Assembly: GCF_037126465.1 (NCBI RefSeq)
Contig: NC_088210.1
Location: forward strand, 27,801,511-27,865,510
Direction: 5' to 3'
Origin: Ornithodoros turicata
Lineage: Eukaryota > Arthropoda > Arachnida > Ixodida > Argasidae
Length of the DNA: 64,000 nt
In this document: piece by piece, positions 1 through 11,300 of the stretch
Layout: every line of letters starts with the position of its first letter
Numbering within the stretch: the first letter of the stretch is position 1
The notes under the pieces: model-generated
Database searches by the model: none
Seen by the model: the letters and a program-made list of their open reading frames with translations, nothing else
Told to the model about the DNA's origin: nothing
Program-made: the position numbers and the translations under genes

Positions 1-290
1 CCGACATTTTGGGGAGAGGGGCCACATTGTGCATCCTGTTAAGCGGGGTGACATGCACAGGACTTAACCATGTCCGTATTACTTCCCCAATCTGTAACAA
101 TATTCTGTGCTGTACTGACTGCTATGGAAAGTAAGTATTTACAGCCCATGGATCTTTTACATATTCCGTTTGATGATAGGAAATCCTATACCGAGGGGAA
201 GAGCCGGTACGTACGTGTAAAGTGTGACGCACGATTTGAAAGCTACCAGATGTAGTTTGTCAGTTGACAAGGTTGACAGTATTGAGCCAG

Positions 291-296
291 TTTATT
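291..296 (-). terminator. Poly(A) signal for the ASH-domain gene
   Basis: The plus strand reads TTTATT, which is AATAAA on the minus strand. It lies about 127 bases after the stop codon of the ASH-domain reading frame, a normal 3' UTR distance. This supports that frame ending in a true stop rather than running into an intron. Confidence 0.4.
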
Positions 297-422
297 AAGC
301 GACTGAGATTGTCAATAAAATCAAATGACATGGCACGCTACTACAAATGTGTAAAAATACAATTATCTTACACTTTCAAAAAATACATTAAAAAAAGTGG
401 CAACACATGCATTGCAGATCCC

Positions 423-1859
423 TCAAAACTGCGTGCGATTATGCTTGCCCCCTATGGCTTTTCCCGTTGGTGTGCGGTGAATGCTGCTGATGTCTGAAGG
501 GAAGAAATCTGAAGCTGAGCACCTCTCTGTCGAGCTTTCCTGAAACATGTACTCGTCAATCATGTTCATCAGCGACGTGTCATCATTCCTGTCACCGATT
601 GCTCCAATATTCACGCCAGCTTCAAACTGCTCAATTAGCTCCAAGACGTCCGGCAACAATGAACCGCTTGGAGTTCCAGCAAGCGGCTTTACCGCCCCAT
701 CGCTCTGACCCGAGGTGCCTGAGGCTCTAAATGTAAGATGATTGGAGTCAACGAGCCCGTCTGGACATTCGCTCAGCCCCTTAGGTGCTGCAGACAACAG
801 AAATCTCGAATTAGGTGGCGTCGTGAACTTCTCTTCTGAAGTGTCGCGTTCGTGATCTGAAGGTGCAGTTGCAAACGATTCGTCTTCACTCTTGCATTCC
901 CCGAGGAGCCTCCTGTAAAGTTCTTCCATACGGCCGCTAAAATCCAACTCCGTCGGAGACTTCGAGGATGAATGCCGGTGTTGCTCGGACACGTTTTTCT
1001 TTGCAGACGGCGGAGTGAACGTGGTGTTCTTTATGGGAGCCTCGAGAACGCTTCCATCCAAGCTGTCTTCAAGATCACCGACTGCGGTGGAATTTGTCGG
1101 TATCTCGGCTGTGTCGTTGCACGTAAAAGTTTCCCGTCTCATGCTGGGAGAGTCAACGGGTGCATCAGGAAGCCGAGCAACAAAGTTGCACTTTGGAGCA
1201 GGTAGCTGAACCTCGGTTGCTGGCTTCGGTTGAGCTGGTTTACTCAACTTGAACGTCACATTACGCTTCATTTCAGGCTGGGCAGCTTTTGGTCGTGCAG
1301 CCTTAAACTCAACCGGCATCGTCACGAGCCTTCTGCTCTTTGTAGTCACTTTGGCTGCAGGTGCAGGCTTTTTTTCTGTCTTGACGTTCGGCTTCTGCGA
1401 AGGCGCTAGAACCCTGCCAGATGGCTGTGCCTTTTTAGCTGCTTTTGTAGTTTTCGCAAACACCTTCCTGACGGTTCCTAGGAGAAATATCCTGCCTCTG
1501 TATCCCTGCTCCGACCGTACATGAACGGTGCACCTGCAGCTTGCCGTAGACTCCGTCGGTGCCCACAGGAAGGCAACGTCTTTCGAACCTCCAGCGGGAA
1601 CTATGAATACGTCGGGGTCAGCGGAAAACCCATTTGCTACAGGTATTTTATCCACTATTATGACGTGATCAATGCTGGAGGTGTTTCGAATTTCGAGGAG
1701 TCTCGTTGCCGTGGTACCAGGAACGACGTCCTCAAATGTCAGTTGCGGAGCAGAAGAGAACGGTTGTAAAATTAGATATTCCTTGGCTACTGCAGTGCCC
1801 GCAACTTTCTTGCGTTCAGGCTCTTTGTGGTCCACTCTGTGCGGCGGTGAAAATGTCAT
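423..1859 (-). CDS. ASPM-type ASH-domain protein, apparently intronless
   Basis: I see a 478-residue frame from the ATG at 1859 to the stop at 423. Residues about 30-130 form an ASH (ASPM/SPD-2/Hydin) immunoglobulin-like fold: a stretch after LTFEDVVPG, then LLEIRNTSS, then FIVPAGGSKDV and LLGTVRK, as at the N-terminus of abnormal spindle proteins, which bind microtubule minus ends and centrosomes. The rest is disordered, Lys/Pro/Ala-rich, then Ser/Thr-rich, with repeated Asn-x-Thr-Phe motifs. No IQ motifs, calponin-homology domain or obvious 3' donor is visible, and a poly(A) signal follows. It may therefore be a short stand-alone ASH protein, or the large first exon of ASPM with the remainder left of the window. 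The same frame is open upstream to an ATG at 1949, with another ATG at 1886; I chose 1859 because conserved-looking sequence begins there. Confidence 0.7.
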   Translation of the reverse strand: MTFSPPHRVDHKEPERKKVAGTAVAKEYLILQPFSSAPQLTFEDVVPGTTATRLLEIRNTSSIDHVIIVDKIPVANGFSADPDVFIVPAGGSKDVAFLWAPTESTASCRCTVHVRSEQGYRGRIFLLGTVRKVFAKTTKAAKKAQPSGRVLAPSQKPNVKTEKKPAPAAKVTTKSRRLVTMPVEFKAARPKAAQPEMKRNVTFKLSKPAQPKPATEVQLPAPKCNFVARLPDAPVDSPSMRRETFTCNDTAEIPTNSTAVGDLEDSLDGSVLEAPIKNTTFTPPSAKKNVSEQHRHSSSKSPTELDFSGRMEELYRRLLGECKSEDESFATAPSDHERDTSEEKFTTPPNSRFLLSAAPKGLSECPDGLVDSNHLTFRASGTSGQSDGAVKPLAGTPSGSLLPDVLELIEQFEAGVNIGAIGDRNDDTSLMNMIDEYMFQESSTERCSASDFFPSDISSIHRTPTGKAIGGKHNRTQF

Positions 1860-3922
1860 TACTCTTCTGTCCCGTGTGTTTTGCATCTGAAAACGGGTAC
1901 AACGGGTACATGAATACCAAATGTAAAACAATGTGACGGACGATACCACAGCAATGATTTCTACACAACGATGGGCATGTGGTGTCTGCTACAAATATGT
2001 TGTTACACTGTCAATACTGTACCTTCATGCAAAGTTCGAAGGCCTTGGATGTGCTGAACAGCGAACACAACGAAACTTGAATCCCCGGCTAGCATTCAAA
2101 ACGAAGCCAACGAAGCCGCTCTGGTTTTACTTGGCTCTCTACGGCTACGGCTTGGCTACGGCTACGCCACAGTTGCCATCGTTGCCTTACATCAAAGCTG
2201 CATGCTGCATTGCTCCGACTGTGGTTGTGTCGCAAAAATCTCTCTTCCGAATCTTTCTTCTTGCTGTTCTGGTCATAATACCACTGATATTACCTGCCTG
2301 GAATAGTCAAATACATAATTCCGCATTGTCCTAAATGGAAGGGAATGGTAATGAGGTGAGGTCCCCGTTTCACCCCTTCCTTGCATAAGAACATGTGTCG
2401 TCTGCGTGCATCTGCGTGCCAGACGACAGAAGCATCGAACGCGTTGTAACAACGCTGGCGACCATTAAAGATAGCTACGACCAGCACTCGATTAACGGTG
2501 GCTGGCCACATTTAAAAATACAATTCCGCAGGCGACAACAAAGCCTGCCAGGAGTTAGAAAAAGCAGGAAAAAAAAAAAAGCGTCAAACGATAGGTCCAT
2601 CAGTGGAGCAGGAAGACGTCGCTCCCCACCCGTCGGCTATTTTGAGGGCCTTTTCTCTCTTCTGTCAACGTGTGCTTCTTGCGCAGGTGTATATCTGTTG
2701 GATCGCGTATAAATATATATCGACTCGATAGCATCACCAGGAGCTCCCCACATGGACCACCCCGAAGGGACATCCAATATAGATTGGACGGCACTCTTGA
2801 TGACTCGGTGAAGGCACCCGCATCAACTTGACGCCGCGAAGAACTTTCGAACATATATCCAACGCAGTCCAATAGTCCAACGCTAGGTTTCTAATGGACT
2901 ATCAATGAGCCTACAGGTGTGGTGCCTGTATTAAGTACTATTGTAATAAAATATCGATATACGTGCTTGATTCAAGAAACATTGGGGTAACGCATCATGC
3001 CATCTGGTTCAAACAGCTCGAAAATTACTTCGCGGGCAACACGGTAGTGCACGCTGTTCGTTTATGCCACAGGTGTCGCAGGATGCAGGCGGTTCATGTC
3101 GATTTCACATCCATCCATCCAACAAAACAACCATCTGCAACGAAATGCTGACTACAGCGATTTCTGTCACGAAGCCAGAAGTGGAGGTAGCTCTCTCAAG
3201 CGGTTCATCACGAAGCGCAGCGATAACCGCGGGGCACAGACCGTTCAACATAATGTATATACCTTTTACCACTTCCTCCCAAGTTTAGAACAGCTTTATG
3301 AAAACTTCCACGATGTCACGTACACCTTCCATTTATAAGCCTCCAAAAGACGAATCGTAAATCAAAACCCAATTTAAGCCTGAAAGGTGCCAAAATAGCC
3401 TGGCGTTTCATCTTCTCTGTTGTTCACCGTTGCGCTGAACGGTTTGGTACCCGTACGCGGATTCCCGAGCGCGTCAAACATTCCGCAACGGTTAAATATG
3501 TGTACGAAAGCATTTAAAATACAATGACTGTTTCGTATAGGAGGAGCTGGCAAGAGAGACAGGACCGATGCAGTCCCTTTCTTGCTAACACCTTGCCATT
3601 CAAATGAAGTGCGAGGCAAGCGAGCTGGTGCATAAACGCAGCAATGTCTTGTGCATGACGAAGTGACTAGGCAGCACAGAGCACGAACCATGTACAATCA
3701 ATCACACGGGCGTCAATCCCCCGGAATATTCTAATGGAAGAAAAAGCAAAAATTTAAAAAATCTGCTCACGGGGCGGATGTTGTGTTCTAAACTTTTCAA
3801 CCTTGTTGAGCGTCCGCGCGCGCGTCCGGATATCGGAAGTGCCGCTCTGCGGTCCTAGCAGACGATATCATCAGTACCGTCGTCTGCTATGGAATATATT
3901 GTGACTGCGCCGCAGGATATAC

Positions 3923-4575
3923 TACAGGGTGTTTTTTTGTTGTTAGCCTTTACAAAATTTTTATTTAAAAAGCTATGAGAGCAGCATAGATGTGGTTTTT
4001 GCAATTGAGTCTCGCTGACTGAGGGGGGGGGGGATTTATTGGCAGAAAAAAAGGAAAAGGAAAGATAAAAGGGGACAGGTCAGCCATGCAGCACACCGAC
4101 GAAGGCTTATCTGTGCCGGAAAGCGGTTTACCTTGCACAGTGACCTTGCAGACGGCTGAGCGGCTCCTACCTCCAATCAACTCCATCGCTCCAAGTCACG
4201 TGACCCTCTGACGTGAAATGAGCGCTGTACCCCACGCGTTCCTGGTCGCGATGGTTTCGGTTTCGGCTTCGGCTAATTTGCGTATCAAAATACGGGGACG
4301 AATATTTTCACGCACGTGCGTGTTTCACGACTTTTTAAACATGAAATGGTTTGCAACTAGGATAGCCTCTCAATCTGCTATCTCGCTTTTGCCCGAAATC
4401 CCCTAATTAAATAGTTCATTAACGAATTTTAGGTAATTAGTCATCTTGTAGTTGAGCACTTCCTTCGAGAGGATGTCCGCCTGGTCGTAGAACTCAACTG
4501 AAAAAACGACATCTATGCTGCTCTCATGGCTTTTTTAATAAAAATTCTGTAAAGGCTAAAAAAAAACACTCTGTA
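3923..4575. repeat. Foldback/MITE-like element with about 75-bp inverted ends
   Basis: The left end starts TACAGGGTG and runs through TAGCCTTTACA and GAGAGCAGCATAGATGT. The right end is its reverse complement with few mismatches, ending CACTCTGTA. The interior contains TCACGTGACCCTC and a TTTGCGTATCAAAAT-like segment shared with the repeats near 10.2, 29.0 and 62.8 kb. There is no transposase. I infer a non-autonomous DNA transposon. Confidence 0.7.
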
Positions 4576-4856
4576 TAATCCCATGGTGAGAAAATAACGA
4601 AAAGCCACTACGTAGAGCACTCGCGCACATATGGCAGCAGCAAGGTATGACCACGGTCTGACGGTATGACGGTATGACCTAAAGGTATGACGTATGGGGG
4701 ATGTCGGCCGAAAGGCTCGCAAACTTCCCGTTAGAGTTCTGTCTGCTTTTCTCAATCTTAGGACTGCGTTACTTACAGCATACCTGCGGTGCTCAAGAGT
4801 ATAAGTGTTACTGTACAACCTATCCCAAAACCAGTTCAGTATATTATTGATATGCT

Positions 4857-4862
4857 TTATTC
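4857..4862 (-). terminator. Poly(A) signal, potassium channel gene
   Basis: AATAAA on the minus strand, about 470 bases downstream of the channel stop codon. It is the first canonical signal after that stop and fits the end of the transcript. Confidence 0.45.
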
Positions 4863-5333
4863 AGTATGACCGAAGAAGCACGTACGGCATCTACTCATCG
4901 CGCTCGTACAGTGTTCCCTTTGAGCAAGATGTCCGCGGGCCCTCCTACAGAAGCATTTCTCGGCTTCTGGAACTCGCGGAAGTGTTTTCTCCTTCTCGAC
5001 AAACCATTCTCCCGGGCTTATCTGCTTACGTGCACCAACAATGAAGATGTTGAGAGCACGGCACACGAACGCGGATACCAAGGACAACACACTTCCGCGC
5101 GTGAGAATTAAGGATACCCTAGTACGACTTCCAAGCATCAGAGGCGCGGTCCTATGCCGCCGATCTTCGTGAGGAAGCCCCAGGAGGTCCAGGACAGGAG
5201 AAGTTCCGGTGGCGCGGTGGCTCGAGCTCCCGTCTATGGCTCCACCCACAGACGGAGGTACAACTCAAACTCGAGCTCACGTATTTCGGTGGCATCACGT
5301 GGATCTGGTGGTAGTATCTGGAGTGGCGCGACC

Positions 5334-8300
5334 TCAGTTGTCGTCGTCTGAGAGGATGCCCAACCTCCGGCCGACGCATTTCATTGACTTTGTCACTTCT
5401 TCTTGGACCAAGTTGAAAGACATCGCCAAGAGTGCCATGCCGAACAGAAGGTAGACCGCGCAGACCGCCAGCGTCATCTGCGACGGCAGGAATCAAATAG
5501 AGCCGAGTTATAAGCATTGGCATTTTTCTTTTTCCGGCCATTTTGTGTAAGGAGACGCCAGCTGCGGCGGGACAAGGAAACATGAATTCACGCTGCCAAG
5601 TATAATGAGGTTCTCAAAAAATAGGAAAAAATAACGCAACAAGGAGCAAACTTGTGACATAAGCAGATATCTCAGGCAAGACCCATATATTTATATAAGA
5701 TTTATATGTACCCATATATACCTATATGCTGTTATTTATTACCATATGTTACCCGTAAATGTGAATCCACACGCCAGTTCGTATATTTGCATTTGGCGAC
5801 ACTTTTGGATGAAATTCGTTGTACAGAATGCTATTTCGTCGGCTGGCCCTTCTACCGGCCGTGCGAAATAGATGTTTCGTTATTTTATTTTTTATTTTAT
5901 TATTATTATTTTTTTTCTTGAACGAGTCATGATCCCCAGCTAGTGACAGGTGATATTCTGGCTATTGCGTCAAAGGTTCCAACCTATTTTTACCCTGCGT
6001 CGGTCTAGACAACATGACTCAGGGAAAAAAAAAATATTTGTTGACGCTACGAGGTTGTGGAACTTTAGCGAGCGAAGGGGGGACGGGGTCAGATCTTTGG
6101 CCTTTCCATCGTGGTGTACGGTTTTCCCGACTTGGGCCATATGTAGGTTGCCACCTTTCGGAGTGAAAAATACCGGCTGAGGGAGAGGAGGTGGAATAGA
6201 GGGAAAGGAGGAGAGGCTCGTGAGGCTCGTTCTAGCTGGCTCGACACAACCACCAACAGCTTTGTACAACCACTGTTCTTGCCCCCTCCGAACACAAGAC
6301 GTAAAGAATAACAATGATAATAATAATAACAATGAATAATCATAATAATGAATAACTAAGGAAACGGCTGGTGACTGCGGAGTTGGGTCTGTGCTCCAGA
6401 TTTATTCAAGCTGTAGTGGAATGTTGAAGGGAAAACCCCGTAACAGCCCTTATGAAAGGTCGTGAGCCACAAATATCGGCAAAAGGCTGCCGGTATCACC
6501 TTCCTACCGGCAACCGGCATAGCGCGCAAATAACCGGCCGTGCCGGTATAATACCGGCCTGGTGGCAACTGTAGCCATATGCAGGTCGTATACGCAAGGT
6601 TCTATAAGACAGTATAAATATACTTCCCAATGTTCTTGAATGAGATGACAAAGTAAATACGCGTGTAAATGTGTGTTGACATATTTTTGCGTATAAGCAT
6701 TCTTAGAACGAATAAAAGGAGTATACTGGGGACTAATTACAGTTTTAATAAATTTTCTTACGACAATCACAGTTTGTAGCTTTAGAACCCTGGGCCTGAT
6801 GTTTGCTCACTATCACTGCGAAATAGTGTCTATGAACTTCGAAAGTGCTCCCCTGAATGCAACTTATTGCGTCGCAAGATTTTATAGCTTTCACAAATTA
6901 TTCATTCATTCAGTCCATGTATTTTTCATTTATGCGCATACACTCTAAGAAAGAAAGGAGAAAAATACTCAAATAGTCAAACACGATGTTATATATAGGG
7001 TGTTATATATGGGCTATAAATAGTCACACATAGAAAAATAATCAAAATGAGTGATTTTAGTCCTGTTTGGAACTAAACGCATTGCAATAAAAATTAGTCT
7101 CTTTAGGGAGGAAATTCACGGGACTAAAGGAATGAATGTCACAGAATTTGCGCTGCATTTCACACTCTGTCCTATACCAATCCTAGTTACATGATTCGTG
7201 TGCATGAATGAAAATAGTTTGAATTAAACCGTCAACGGTGATATGTCGAGTGATATAAAATCTTGCGACGTGTATTTCGGGCCAAACTTTGCGAGAAAGG
7301 ATCTCTAACTATTTCTTCTTCGGTGTGGGTGGAAAATTGTTATACGTTAGCTAAGTTACATAGCCTTATCCCATCAAATTCGTGAAGAGCACATATTTAT
7401 GTAGATTGTTGCATTCAGGGGAACATTTGCGAAGTTCTAGGGAGTAAATTTGGGGGCTATAGGGGACTAAAATGGGGAGTATTTGCAGGCTAGGGAACTA
7501 GAAGCTGCATTTCTCCCAATTTTTCTCCCTTTTTTTTTCTTAGAGTGTAGATTATGTACATTTAGGACATGTGAAGACAAGACGTGAAATGTAGTCCCCA
7601 CTCTGTATCATTCACTTAGTCCCATGCATTTAATCCCAAGAAGGAGTAACGGTTGTAGCAATGTATCTATAGTATACCCCGAAAGGACTAAAATTACATC
7701 TTCTTTGCATTAGAGTTCCTCACCTGCTGGTCTTCAGAGAGTGCTTGTCCCGGAACCAGATCACCGAACCCGATCGTAGTCAGGGTGACGAAGCAGAAAT
7801 AGGCACTGTCCAGGTATCCCCATCCTTCCCACAGATAGAAGAGCCAGGCACCTCCGCAGATGTAGCCCGCAACGATTGCACAGCACAGCCATATCGGCAC
7901 GGACATCTCGTCGTCCTCTTCGGAGTCGCCCCCGTCGTCGGAGTCGCCTTCGCGGTCATCAGCACCTCGAGACTCGTCGTCCGCCAGGTCCGAGTTGTCG
8001 TCGCCCCGCCACGATGACTGGCCCCGGCCTCGGGGTCGGCGGTGTTGTCTGTTGTACTCGGGAGCAGCTGGTAGGGCGTCCTCGCAGTCGCGCAGGGCAT
8101 ACTTGTTGGTGATGACCGGGACGCTGGTGGCGTCGAGGTCGTACGCTTGACGCCTAGGCATGCTGCGTTGCCAAGTGGCCATGTCTGGACATCACGTGTC
8201 ATACATGCAACAGGAGTCGGCCACTCCAGATGTGACTGAGCTATATGATACACAGCAGTTCTAGTGGACGCCCTCAGCTTTGGTGTACTGGAGGCTGATA

Positions 8301-11300
8301 CACTGGACCACCGACATTTTTATCATATTCATTAAGAAATAAAGCATATTCATAATATGATGAAAGAAGTATTCATGATGGGATTGTTCGATGTCTACGG
8401 GTACCGAACGATGTCGCAAGGAAGTATATGCAAGCTTGATTGGTTGACCGATCTCTTATGCTGAAGATGATCCACTGCTCTTATGTGTACATGACATAGA
8501 GAACAAAATACAGCTCGTTCTGCAGGTGTGAGGTCATTACATGGTCTGTAACTGCAATACAGTTCCTCCTCGTATTTCTTGGCCTATTCCGTCATCCCTA
8601 AGCTGTCAGCCGACGCGGCGGTAGCGTATGGCAGAAGGGCACAAGCACTATTTATTACTTTATTTACTTTGGCCAATGTGTGTGTCCTCTGGTTGGTTGA
8701 AACAGTCGGGTCTGGCTACGAAAACAAACACCTCATCTTTTCCTGACTCTTTTTCGTGATCAAAACCGCGTTATCCTCAGTGGAGGTCACCGTGACAGGC
8801 CTCAAAAATGGAAGTCTGTAACAAATCGCAAAGCATGCGTTACTAAGTTCTGCAAAAGCATTTACCATGTGTCAAAGAACAGAACTAACTTATTAACCAA
8901 TTCGATATAATCCTCTCTAATCCTCCCCACATTCAATGTTGCAAGGCGCGACTCCGTCGCGTTTTTCCATTCTTTTGTTTGACTTAGGAGAGGGCTATAA
9001 TTTCAGCTCAATACGACAATACGTTGATCGCCACAAGGTACTTTTTTGTTTAAAAAAACAGACAGATAAAAGAAAAAGCACCAAAGCAATGAAGCCACAC
9101 ACGGCAGGAGGCAAAACGAGACAACAAAACGAAAAGAGGCCTCTTTGCTAGAAAGCACCAGACCCGTTTGTTTATAAGGTAGGATATAGACTCTAGAGGT
9201 TATGCTAGTAACTATCTCAGCGTCAGCATTATTCTTCCTAACAGCAGTATGACGGCTTAGATGTCGCCACGCTACCGTTAGATCCTAAGGATAAAGGGCA
9301 CAAGGACACGAGGACAACGTGCTTCGTCTTGGCTGGCGCCATAACCACGTCCTAGCTATCATTGATTCTATTACTTCTACACCGTGCTCACTGATTCGTT
9401 GTCACTACTACAGGGTACTTTTTTTTTATACGGACACGGATTTAAAAAATTGTTATAGTTGCATAAATTTCGTTTTTAGAGGTTTAGTTATAGGGCCAGA
9501 CGGCCATATCCTGTAAGACAGGTATGCAACTACTGGACGAGTAATTAGCTAAGATTCATTAATTGATTAATTAGATGCTTTCAGGGAAATGCGAAGATAG
9601 CAGAATAGACGAGTTCAGAAAATACCAGAGTGCTTAGTGCCGCTTTGAACTGTGGGAGTTTACTAATTAATACGAAAGGAACGGGTGGCCTCTAAACCGT
9701 TCCGATTTCTCCCCTACCGGTCCATTGTCCACGACGTGTCAAGGTCAGCGAGAGCGAAATATGAAGGATTATTCTTCGTTCCCCCGCTCAGCAAGCGCCC
9801 AGGATGCAATGCGCGCGCAAAGAGCACTGGGCTCTATTGGTGCCGGTCATTTTTCAAATCCATCGCCCTTATTAAACCACCTGAGACGCGAACGTACCTT
9901 GAGATATAAATTCCCGAATTTTGCAACGTAAACTCGACTTTTTGAAAAACCAGAACTACGCGCTTTTCGAGCGCAGAAACGACGCGACCTTGGCCTTATC
10001 TGGGTGGTGGTGGTGGTGGTGAAAGGTCTCGCCCTTGCCAGCCTCACGACTGACACCCTGGTGGAATATGCGTCGTAGCCCGACTTCAAAGGGAAGTGTG
10101 CCGACATACGTCTGAAAGCCTCATCTGGGCCGAAGGGCGGTCTGATTAGCGCCTTCTCCAATCAGCTCCATCGCTCCAAAGCACGTGACCCTCTCACGTG
10201 GATCGCCTTTTGCGCTCGAGTAGTGCGTAGTTCTGGTTTCGGTTCATTTGCATAGCAAAATTCGGGAATTTATGCCTCAAGTTGCGTTCTCTTCTGAGGG
10301 TGTTGAATAAGGGCGATGGATTTGAATAATGACGCCCGGCTCCAATTCCGCTAGATCGCATTTCCTAGAAAACATTTAATTCATAAGCTGATTTAACGAA
10401 TTTCAGCTAATTAACCGTCCCCCTGACCGTACAATCCGCCTGTGAAAGTGAAATTTATACAGTTCTAATAGCTTTCTATGTTCTCTGTAGCTTTCTAGTT
10501 CTTCTAAATGCAGTTCTAATCTTTTTTTAAATATAAAACATCTGTGTCCGATAAAAAAGGACCAATATTGGCAATGCCGGCCCAATATTGGGCCAGTATT
10601 GAAAATATCGATCCAATATTGGGCCTTCACTGCAAATATCGGTCCAATATTGGGTCTTCATTGCAAATATCGGTCCAATACTTGGCCTTCATTGCAAATA
10701 TCGGTCCTATATTGAGTCTTCATTGCAAATATCGGTCCAATCTTGGGCCTTCACTGCAAATATCGGTCCAATATTGGGCCTTCATTGCAAATATCGGTTC
10801 AATATTTGGCCTTCATTGCAAACATCGGTCCAATATTGGGCCTTCACTGCAAATATTGGTCCAATATTGGGCCTTCATTGCAAATATCGGTTCAATATTT
10901 GGCCTTCATCGCAAATATCGGTCCAATATTGGGCCTTCACTGCAAATATCGGTCCAATATTGGGCCTTCACTGCAAATATTGGTCCAATATTGGGCCTTC
11001 ATTGCAAATATCGGTCCAATGGGCCTTCATTGCAAATATCGGTCCAATATTGGGCCAAGGTATTGTGCTGCTTGGAACGCTTACCTCGCACAGCCGTCCG
11101 CGTGAGCCCTGTAATGCGGCGGTTGGTCGCTAGGGTGATGCGGCAAATCCATGCGATAATCTGCATGTCGAGCGTACCGGCGACTGCTTCCCGTTCGACG
11201 CAAGCTGCCGTTGCGCCGACGCCGATGGCACAGCGAGCAACATATGTAACGATAGGTGAGCTTGAAGCTGTGTGCCATCACGTCGCCAATATTGGAGAGG

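Larger units (their letters stand above)
1950..5333. other. Intergenic and 3' UTR region
   Basis: I see no coding exon. A T/G/C-rich pattern of TACGGCTACGGCT type lies near 2140-2175. A foldback element fills 3923-4575. The stretch next to 5333 is the 3' UTR of the potassium channel, with AATAAA on the minus strand at 4857-4862. Confidence 0.5.

Noticed and set aside
10553..11057. CRISPR-like repeat array
   Set aside because: The 31-bp units are contiguous with no variable spacers, and the locus is an animal intron.
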